Positions 1 through 5,147 of a DNA stretch of 7,057 nt are shown here, piece after piece (position 1 is the first letter of the stretch; each line of letters starts with the position of its first letter). The notes beneath the pieces are model-generated. The model saw only the letters and a program-made list of their open reading frames with translations. It searched no databases and had not been told where the DNA came from. A program made the translations under genes and the position numbers. The stretch lies in assembly GCA_002432085.1 (NCBI GenBank), contig DJFN01000206.1:1-7057 (forward strand), given 5' to 3'. This stretch comes from Flavobacteriales bacterium UBA5871. GTDB taxonomy: Bacteria; Bacteroidota; Bacteroidia; Flavobacteriales_D; Crocinitomicaceae.

Positions 1-735
1 ACCCAATACCGGCCCGGTCAGCTTGTCGATTTCTTCAACGGTGAGATCGAGCTCGGAAACCGCATGAAACAACGCCATAATGCTGTAAACGCCCACACGA
101 TTAGCGATAAATGCCGGTGTATCTTTACAGAGCACGGTTTTCTTCCCGAGCGCATTGCTGCCGAATTGCATGTAGAAGTCGACGATCTCCGGCTTTGTTT
201 CGGGCGTTGGAATAATCTCCAACAAGGGCAGATAACGCGGCGGATTGAAAAAGTGTGTCCCGGCGAAATGCTGTTTGAAATCGTCGCTGCGACCTTCGAG
301 CATCAGATGAATCGGAATGCCCGATGTATTGGTCGAAATGAGCGTCCCCGGCTTGCGGAATTGTTCCACATTGGTGAATACCTGCTGTTTGATATCAAGT
401 CGTTCGATCACCGCTTCGATAATCCAGTCAGCTTCCGCGATTTTCGAGAGATCGTCTTCGAAATTTCCGGTTTGAATGCGCGAAACAAAGGATTTACGAT
501 AGATCGGCGATGGATTCGATTTTAAAACGCTTTGCAAAGCTTCGTTCACAATGCGATTTCGCACCTGTGGCGATTCGAGCGTCAGACCTTGTGCCTGCTC
601 GGCTTCGTTCAATTCTTTCGGTACGATATCGAGCAGCAGCACCGAGCATCCGGCGTTGGCAAAATGGCAGGCGATCCGTGATCCCATCACGCCTGAGCCA
701 AGAACGGCTACTTTTCGTATGTGTCTGTTCATCAT
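1..735 (-). CDS. 3-hydroxyacyl-CoA dehydrogenase, FadN-like, N-terminal part (3' end outside window)
   Basis: The enzyme oxidises L-3-hydroxyacyl-CoA to 3-ketoacyl-CoA with NAD+, the third step of beta-oxidation, in the cytoplasm. Reading the minus strand from ATG at 735-733 gives 245 uninterrupted residues to the window edge. The Rossmann nucleotide motif is GSGVMG at residues 13-18, with Asp36 at the end of the second strand, as expected for NAD. The family motif THFFNPPRY at 160-168 carries the catalytic His161, and Glu173 lies 12 residues later, the spacing of the His-Glu dyad in this family. SNTSGI-like TNTSGI is at 135-140. Residues from about 205 (KDTPAFIANR) open the C-terminal helical domain. 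Relatives in Bacteroidota are about 800 residues with a C-terminal enoyl-CoA hydratase domain; that fusion is inferred, since the end is not visible. ATG at 732 is an equally possible start. The gene lies 12 bases after the marR stop, so the two are probably cotranscribed. Confidence 0.93.
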   Translation of the reverse strand, partial: MMNRHIRKVAVLGSGVMGSRIACHFANAGCSVLLLDIVPKELNEAEQAQGLTLESPQVRNRIVNEALQSVLKSNPSPIYRKSFVSRIQTGNFEDDLSKIAEADWIIEAVIERLDIKQQVFTNVEQFRKPGTLISTNTSGIPIHLMLEGRSDDFKQHFAGTHFFNPPRYLPLLEIIPTPETKPEIVDFYMQFGSNALGKKTVLCKDTPAFIANRVGVYSIMALFHAVSELDLTVEEIDKLTGPVLG

Positions 736-747
736 AAAAATGAGTTT

Positions 748-1200
748 TTAACTGTCGGTTCGGGTGGATTCGGATTCTTCGTCGATAGCGGCTGAAACGG
801 TGCTGATGACCTTACGGAAAATCCTGAGCTCTTTTTCCGGGATTTTGGCCAGCACCTTGTTGTTGAAGCCAAAGATCACGTCGCGGGCAATGTAGCGGCC
901 TTTCAGACCTTCTTCCGTCAGAAAGATACGAACAATGCGTTTGTCGGAAAGATCTTCCTTGCGATAAATGAGTCCTTTTTCCTCCATCGTTTTCAGGGTG
1001 CGCGAAAGGCTGGTCGGTTCCATTCCCATGCGCGGGCCAAGCTGCGTGCTCGGCGTTCCTTCTTTATCAATATGCAGCAGGATAAATCCGATCGACATGC
1101 TGATGCCATAGGAAGCCGCCGTTTGATTGTACATGCGCGATAATTTGTGCCACATCAGTCGCACATCGAGGTCGATAAGATAGTCGGGTTTATTTTGCAT
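748..1200 (-). CDS. MarR-family transcriptional regulator
   Basis: This is a 150-residue winged helix-turn-helix protein of normal MarR length. A helical dimerisation segment comes first (about 8-45), then the DNA-binding domain at about 49-98: TPSTQLGPRMGMEPTSLSR (49-66) forms the helix pair with the recognition helix around 61-72, and SDKRIVRIFLTEEG (85-98) forms the wing with the conserved Asp-Lys-Arg (86-88). C-terminal helices complete the dimer interface. The GPRMGMEPTSLSR stretch is typical of the MarR proteins that sit next to beta-oxidation genes in Bacteroidota. The gene is followed at 12 bases by the hydroxyacyl-CoA dehydrogenase and preceded by a gap with two inverted repeats. The likely role, inferred from position, is repression of the acyl-CoA degradation operon and of itself, relieved by an acyl-CoA or related ligand. 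The ligand cannot be read from sequence. Confidence 0.93.
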   Translation of the reverse strand: MQNKPDYLIDLDVRLMWHKLSRMYNQTAASYGISMSIGFILLHIDKEGTPSTQLGPRMGMEPTSLSRTLKTMEEKGLIYRKEDLSDKRIVRIFLTEEGLKGRYIARDVIFGFNNKVLAKIPEKELRIFRKVISTVSAAIDEESESTRTDS

Positions 1201-1211
1201 ACCGTAAATGA

Positions 1212-1231
1212 TTCCCTACGAATGTAGGAAA
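1212..1231. promoter_or_regulatory. inverted repeat upstream of marR, candidate MarR operator
   Basis: TTCCCTAC-gaat-GTAGGAAA has 8-base arms with one mismatch and a 4-base spacer. It lies 12 bases before the marR start codon. MarR dimers usually bind palindromes of about this size overlapping their own promoter. No T-run follows on the minus strand, so it is not a terminator. Assignment to this MarR protein is by position only. Confidence 0.45.
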
Positions 1232-1235
1232 TAAT

Positions 1236-1251
1236 ATTATGTATGCATAAT
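1236..1251. promoter_or_regulatory. second inverted repeat between paaI and marR
   Basis: ATTATG-tatg-CATAAT is a perfect 6-base inverted repeat with a 4-base spacer, about 36 bases before the marR start. It is AT-rich, so some self-complementarity is expected by chance. It differs in sequence from the repeat at 1212-1231, so the two are not copies of one site. It may be part of the marR promoter or a second regulator site. Confidence 0.3.
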
Positions 1252-1267
1252 AAAATGGGTGAAAATT

Positions 1268-1675
1268 TTACCAGGTTTTTTCTGTTCGGAAAACCGTTCC
1301 GTTGAATCGGGCAACCAGCTCTTTTTGCTGATTAAATACATCGACGACATAACGGGCAATTGTTTTTCCCTTCTGAATTTCAGTAGAAACGGCTTTCAAC
1401 CGGTCGCCTGGCTGTACCGCTTTGATATGCGCAATGCTGGTTTCGATGCTCACGCATTGTTGTCCGTGACTATTCGAAGCGAATGCCAGTGCAGAATCCG
1501 AAAGTGCGTAAGTAATACCGCCGTGTGCGATACCGAAGCCGTTGAGCATGGTTTCGGTAACCGTACAGGAAAGGGTACAGGTGCCGAAATCGATCGCGTC
1601 GACAGAAATGCCCAGCCAGTTGGAATAGGCATCTTTTTCCATCATCAAACCGACGATTTCGGCAGGAGTTTTCAT
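1268..1675 (-). CDS. paaI: PaaI-type hotdog-fold acyl-CoA thioesterase
   Basis: The protein hydrolyses CoA thioesters, releasing free CoA. In the PaaI family the substrates are hydroxyphenylacetyl-CoA and related aryl- or acyl-CoAs, and the role is often to free CoA trapped in dead-end intermediates. The 135-residue length is normal for the family. The diagnostic segment is LNGFGIAHGGITYALSDSA (44-62): HGG at 51-53 and Asp60, which aligns with catalytic Asp61 of E. coli PaaI. AFASNSHG (64-71) and VQPGDRL also follow PaaI closely. The start codon overlaps the stop of the upstream acidic-protein gene (ATGA at 1675-1672), suggesting translational coupling. The next genes on the same strand are marR and the hydroxyacyl-CoA dehydrogenase, which fits a role in acyl-CoA breakdown. 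Whether the true substrate is phenylacetyl-CoA derived cannot be decided here, as no other paa gene is visible. Confidence 0.9.
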   Translation of the reverse strand: MKTPAEIVGLMMEKDAYSNWLGISVDAIDFGTCTLSCTVTETMLNGFGIAHGGITYALSDSALAFASNSHGQQCVSIETSIAHIKAVQPGDRLKAVSTEIQKGKTIARYVVDVFNQQKELVARFNGTVFRTEKTW

Positions 1676-2154
1676 TTCGCTTCGATCGAGCGGCTGAGCA
1701 GGGAAATCATTGCCAGGATCACGATGAACAGCTGTGTTGCGGTTTCATCATCGAGTGTTGCTCCGTCTTCGTCTTCCATGGAAATTTCAAGCGCCATGAA
1801 ACGAACGAGGTCCGGCTGATCGCTGAATTCTTCCAGCAGCTCGTCGTCTTCCGATTCGAAATACTGATCGAGCACGGCAAAATACGGCTCTTCAAATTCG
1901 TCGATCTGCTCTTCCGTCACGGCAATCGGGTGGAATCCAGCCTGAGCATAAGCTTCCATGATCACCGTAAAGTAGTACACCAGCAGGCTTTCCAACTCTT
2001 CATTCTGGTATTCTTCGGCTGCCGACATGATGTAGCCGATCAGGATCGGTTGTGCAGCTGATTGCGTGTCCGTGAGGCGGTCCAGTGCGTTTTCGTCGAG
2101 GCTGTCAACCTTTTTGATCGCCGCTTCAATATGACCAAGTGTAACGTTTGCCAT
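1672..2154 (-). CDS. acidic protein of unknown function, coupled to paaI
   Basis: I do not recognise this 160-residue protein. It is strikingly acidic: about 37 Asp/Glu against 6 Lys/Arg, with dense acidic patches at 81-89, 100-109 and 127-137. The pattern suggests an all-helical soluble protein. The C-terminal stretch 142-153 (LFIVILAMISLL) is strongly hydrophobic, too short and too isolated to call a membrane anchor; it may be a buried or partner-binding helix. There is no signal peptide and no Cys. It is the first gene of the minus-strand unit and overlaps paaI by 4 bases, so it is probably made together with the thioesterase. The ATG at 2154 is the natural start; VTLGHIEAAIKK follows immediately. 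The reading frame is real: the coupling and codon pattern match its neighbours. Confidence 0.8.
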   Translation of the reverse strand: MANVTLGHIEAAIKKVDSLDENALDRLTDTQSAAQPILIGYIMSAAEEYQNEELESLLVYYFTVIMEAYAQAGFHPIAVTEEQIDEFEEPYFAVLDQYFESEDDELLEEFSDQPDLVRFMALEISMEDEDGATLDDETATQLFIVILAMISLLSRSIEAK

Positions 2155-2236
2155 GCGTGTGTTTTTTTGCTAAAAGTAAGCTTTCTTTTTTGCCCGTGAT
2201 GAAAAAATGAACAACGCCGGGTGTCGGATTAACTGC

Positions 2237-2244
2237 TATATTTG
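2237..2244 (+). promoter_or_regulatory. Bacteroidota -7 promoter box TATATTTG before the DUF2461 gene
   Basis: TATATTTG is an exact match to the TAnnTTTG -7 consensus of Bacteroidota. It ends 4 bases before the ATG at 2249, so transcription would begin at or within a base or two of the start codon, giving a leaderless mRNA. No good TTG -33 element is visible at the usual distance, which lowers confidence. The site also supports ATG 2249 over the earlier in-frame ATG at 2207, which would lie upstream of the promoter. Confidence 0.5.
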
Positions 2245-2248
2245 GCTC

Positions 2249-2923
2249 ATGGCACATTTTACGAAAGACTACCTGGACTTCTTCAAGGAACTGGCAGCCA
2301 ACAACAATAAAGATTGGTTCGACGCAAATCGCAAACGCTACGAAACTTCCGTGAAAAAACCGTTCACGGCTTTTGTCAATCACATGCTCACGCATTTCGC
2401 AAAATACGATCCGCGTTATAAAGAGCTCGACGCCAGTGCCTGTATTTTCCGGATCAACCGCGATATCCGATTCGCGAAAGATAAATCTCCTTATAAATTG
2501 TTCTGTTCCGCTGTAGTTTCTCCGAAAGGGAAGAAGAGCGCTTCGGTTCATGGCATTTATTTTGAGTGCGGACCGGAAGCTGTGCGTGTTTACGGCGGTA
2601 TTTACGAAGCAGACAAGGACGATATCCTGGCTGTTCGCGAAGGTATTGCATCGCAGTTGGAGAACTTTAAGAAATGCATTAATCAACCGGAATTCCGTGA
2701 AATCTTCGGTGAAGTACAAGGTGAAAAGAATAAACAGCTTCCGGCAGAGCTCAGAGAGGCAGCCGAAAAGCAACCGCTTATCTATAATAAACAGTGGTAT
2801 TTTATGGCTGAATTTCCGGCCGAGGAAGTGCTTTCCGATGAACTGGATCAACTGCTCGACCGCTGTTACAAGGCCGGCAAACCGCTGGAAGAATTTTTCA
2901 ATCAATTTATTCAAAGAGCATAA
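2249..2923 (+). CDS. DUF2461 (TIGR02453) family protein
   Basis: A 224-residue cytoplasmic protein of the DUF2461/TIGR02453 family, whose biochemical role is unknown. The family hallmarks are clear: FFKELAANNNKDWFDANRKRYE (11-32, with Asn18-20 and Trp23-Phe24) and RINRDIRFAKDKSPYK (68-83), the most conserved block, rich in Arg/Lys/Asp. A GGIY-type strand follows, and the C-terminal part is helical and charged. Start: ATG 2249 places the conserved NNNKDWF block at the usual distance from the N-terminus and sits just after a TAnnTTTG box; ATG 2207 would add 14 residues unlike the family. There is no signal peptide. The stop is 4 bases before the start of the peptidase gene, so the two are very likely cotranscribed, though nothing links their functions beyond that. 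Confidence 0.92.
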   Translation: MAHFTKDYLDFFKELAANNNKDWFDANRKRYETSVKKPFTAFVNHMLTHFAKYDPRYKELDASACIFRINRDIRFAKDKSPYKLFCSAVVSPKGKKSASVHGIYFECGPEAVRVYGGIYEADKDDILAVREGIASQLENFKKCINQPEFREIFGEVQGEKNKQLPAELREAAEKQPLIYNKQWYFMAEFPAEEVLSDELDQLLDRCYKAGKPLEEFFNQFIQRA

Positions 2924-2927
2924 TCGT

Positions 2928-5057
2928 ATGAGAAACCGCATTATCGCAGCATTCGTTGCTGTTGCCCCGTTGCTGGTCTTCGCACAGGAAAAAAAGCAAT
3001 TGTCACTGGCCGAATCGGTTCAATTCCGTCTTTTCGGACCGGAACACCGGGCCGGTTATTCCTGGATTCCGGGAACCGATCAGTATGTGCACCTGGAAGA
3101 ATCCTACAAAGTCATGAAGCGCTCGAACCTGAAAAAGAACGAGCCCGAAGCGTTTCTGACGATTCAGGAAGTGAACACGGCGCTTGGTGCGCAGTTGTAC
3201 AATTTCTATGGCTACACGTGGAAAAATGCCCAGGAAATGTACCTGAACGACGGTCAGAACTTCTATGAGTTCAATACGGCCACCAAAACCGGGAAACGTA
3301 TTGCAAGCATCGAAGGCGAGCCTGAGAACGCAACGTTTGAGCCGGTAAGCGGACACATTGCCTACACCGAAGACAACAACGTCTATATTCATACGGCAAC
3401 AGGCGAAAGTGTGGCCGTTACGTCGAATGAAGACGAGAATATTGTTTCAGGACATTCCATTGCACGTAACGAATTCGGGATCGCGGGCGGAATTTTCTGG
3501 TCGCCAAAAGGAAAACTGCTGGCGTTCTATCAGAAAGATGAATCGAACGTGCATGATTATCCGCTAGTGAACATCATGGATACGCCGGGTAGTCTGATGA
3601 CGACCAAATACCCGATGGCCGGTCAGCTTTCCGAAAAGCCAAGAGTAGGAATCTACAACGTAGCCAACAATCAAACCGTGTTCATCTCACCACGCGGTGA
3701 AGCCGATGATTACGTGACCAATCTTTCCTGGACACCGGACGAAAAATACATTATCCTGGCCGAGCTGAATCGCGATCAGAATCATATGTGGCTGAATTTG
3801 TACGATGCTGCAACCGGGAAATTTGTTCGCACGCTGTTTGAAGAAACCAACGACAAATGGGTAGAGCCCGAGCATGGCGCTTTCTTCCCGAATCCTTCAA
3901 GCAATAATTTTATCTGGATCTCGGAACGTGACGGTTTCAACAACCTCTATTATTATTCGATCGACGGCAAGCTGATCAAGCAATTGACCAGTAATAAATT
4001 CGTTGTGAAGGACATTCTTCAAAGTGTCAGCAACGGCAAAGAAATCGTTTTCTCCGCAACCGGAACAAGCCCGTTGAATACCTTGTATTACGTCGTTGAT
4101 CTGAACGGAAAACAGCGCTGCCTCACATTGGAAGAAGGAACACATTCCATTCACCTGAATGAAGCCGGAACCTATTTCATCGATGAATATTCCAGCCATT
4201 CGGTTCCTTCGAAAGCGGTACTCAAAACGATTGCCTGCAAAGTTGTCAGCACGTTGTATACCGGCAAAACCCGTCTGGAAGACTACACGCTCGGATCGGC
4301 TGATATCGGTCAGATCAAAGCAAGCGACGGCTCGGTTTTGTATACCCGAATGATCAAGCCTAGCAACTTCGATCCGGGGAAAAAATATCCGGTGCTTGTA
4401 TATGTTTATGGCGGCCCGCACGCACAGCTAATCACCAATACCTACTTAGACGGCGCTTCATTGTGGATGTACTGGATGGCTGAGCAAGGTTATCTTGTGT
4501 TTACTATTGACAACCGTGGCTCTGGCGAGCGAGGATTTGCTTTTGAAAGCCAGATTCACCGTCAGCTTGGAACCGTTGAAATGGATGATCAGCTGAAAGG
4601 TGTCGAATATCTGAAATCGCTGCCTTACGTTGATGGAAATCGTCTGGCAGTTCACGGCTGGAGCTTCGGTGGCTTTATGACTACTTCACTGATGCTTCGT
4701 CATCCGGGAGTTTTCAATGTTGGCGTTGCAGGCGGGCCAGTGACTGACTGGAAATATTACGAAGTAATGTATGGCGAACGCTATATGGATCGTCCAGAGC
4801 AGAATACGAAAGGCTACGAAGACGCTTCATTGCTGACCTATGCAGGAAATCTGAAAGGAGATTTGCTGCTCATCCATGGCACTGCAGACGATGTTGTTGT
4901 GATGCAGCATAACTTCGCGTTGGTGAAAGCGTTTATCGATAAAGGTATCCAAATGGACTTCTTCCCTTATCCGATGCATAAGCACAATGTGGTCGGAAAG
5001 GATCGCGCTCACCTCATGGAAAAAGTACTGACTTACGTCATGGAACACAATCTGTGA
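2928..5057 (+). CDS. ptpA: secreted prolyl tripeptidyl peptidase, S9 family (PtpA-like)
   Basis: A serine exopeptidase that removes Xaa-Xaa-Pro tripeptides from free N-termini, acting in the periplasm or on the cell surface in protein and peptide nutrition. The 709 residues are close to the 732 of Porphyromonas gingivalis PtpA. A signal peptide is seen at 1-19 (MRNRIIAAFVAVAPLLVFA, then QEKK) with no lipobox Cys. Residues about 30-460 form the beta-propeller (FWSPKGKLLAFYQKDES, LSWTPDEKY) and about 465-709 the alpha/beta-hydrolase domain. Catalytic residues are Ser579 in GWSFGG, Asp654 in HGTADD and His686 in HKHNVVG; Tyr494 in YGGP fits the oxyanion hole. Each member of the triad is 24 below the published PtpA numbers (603, 678, 710), and Glu612 matches its Glu636. 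Glu182 in RNEFG probably corresponds to Glu205, the N-terminus anchor. Dipeptidyl peptidase IV is the main alternative, but the RNEFGI segment favours PtpA. The ATG at 2928 gives the signal peptide; longer in-frame starts run into the DUF2461 gene. Confidence 0.92.
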   Translation: MRNRIIAAFVAVAPLLVFAQEKKQLSLAESVQFRLFGPEHRAGYSWIPGTDQYVHLEESYKVMKRSNLKKNEPEAFLTIQEVNTALGAQLYNFYGYTWKNAQEMYLNDGQNFYEFNTATKTGKRIASIEGEPENATFEPVSGHIAYTEDNNVYIHTATGESVAVTSNEDENIVSGHSIARNEFGIAGGIFWSPKGKLLAFYQKDESNVHDYPLVNIMDTPGSLMTTKYPMAGQLSEKPRVGIYNVANNQTVFISPRGEADDYVTNLSWTPDEKYIILAELNRDQNHMWLNLYDAATGKFVRTLFEETNDKWVEPEHGAFFPNPSSNNFIWISERDGFNNLYYYSIDGKLIKQLTSNKFVVKDILQSVSNGKEIVFSATGTSPLNTLYYVVDLNGKQRCLTLEEGTHSIHLNEAGTYFIDEYSSHSVPSKAVLKTIACKVVSTLYTGKTRLEDYTLGSADIGQIKASDGSVLYTRMIKPSNFDPGKKYPVLVYVYGGPHAQLITNTYLDGASLWMYWMAEQGYLVFTIDNRGSGERGFAFESQIHRQLGTVEMDDQLKGVEYLKSLPYVDGNRLAVHGWSFGGFMTTSLMLRHPGVFNVGVAGGPVTDWKYYEVMYGERYMDRPEQNTKGYEDASLLTYAGNLKGDLLLIHGTADDVVVMQHNFALVKAFIDKGIQMDFFPYPMHKHNVVGKDRAHLMEKVLTYVMEHNL

Positions 5058-5076
5058 TTGTAAAAATTAGAAAATT

Positions 5077-5099
5077 AGCCCCGGTTGGGGCTTTTTTTT
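5077..5099 (+). terminator. rho-independent terminator after the peptidase gene
   Basis: AGCCCC-ggtt-GGGGCT makes a 6-bp GC-rich stem (5077-5082 with 5087-5092) and a 4-base loop, followed by eight T (5092-5099). It begins 19 bases after the peptidase stop and closes the DUF2461-peptidase unit. The T-run plus the next G (TTTG, 5097-5100) also lies 20 bases before a TAAATTTG box and could serve as its -33 element. Confidence 0.88.
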
Positions 5100-5110
5100 G
5101 GTAGAACGCA

Positions 5111-5143
5111 TAAATTTGACTAAATTTGTCATGAATAATTTTG
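5111..5143 (+). promoter_or_regulatory. three tandem TAnnTTTG boxes before the XRE-Fic gene
   Basis: TAAATTTG (5111-5118), TAAATTTG (5121-5128) and TAATTTTG (5136-5143) all match the Bacteroidota -7 consensus exactly. The third ends 4 bases before the GTG start and has TTTG (5115-5118) 17 bases upstream as a -33 candidate, predicting a leaderless mRNA. The second has TTTG (5097-5100) 20 bases upstream and would give a leader of about 16 bases. TGAC-taaattt-GTCA (5117-5131) is a short inverted repeat, and TTTGTCA recurs (5125-5131, 5140-5146). These repeats could also be binding sites for the gene's own XRE domain. Which box is used cannot be told from sequence. Confidence 0.55.
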
Positions 5144-5147
5144 TCAA

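Noticed and set aside
64..525. 153-residue plus-strand open frame opposite the hydroxyacyl-CoA dehydrogenase
   Set aside because: The minus strand encodes an unmistakable dehydrogenase with its catalytic motifs, so this frame is a shadow.
1236..1251. Inverted repeat after paaI as a transcription terminator
   Set aside because: The stem is AT-rich, only 6 bp, and no T-run follows on the minus strand.
2171..2178. Minus-strand TACTTTTA as a promoter for the acidic-protein gene
   Set aside because: It has one mismatch to TAnnTTTG and lacks a -33 element at the right distance. A promoter must exist in 2155-2248 but this site is too weak to call.
2207..2248. Earlier in-frame ATG (2207) as start of the DUF2461 gene
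   Set aside because: The 14 added residues do not fit the family and would place the start upstream of the perfect -7 box at 2237-2244.
2550..2927. Long N-terminal extension of the peptidase frame
   Set aside because: The extra 126 residues overlap the DUF2461 gene in another frame and would bury the clear signal peptide that begins at 2928.
2126..2941. 271-residue open frame on the minus strand opposite the DUF2461 gene
   Set aside because: It lies wholly antisense to a recognised family gene, overlaps the start of the acidic-protein gene, and its translation resembles no family. It is a shadow of the real gene's codon pattern.
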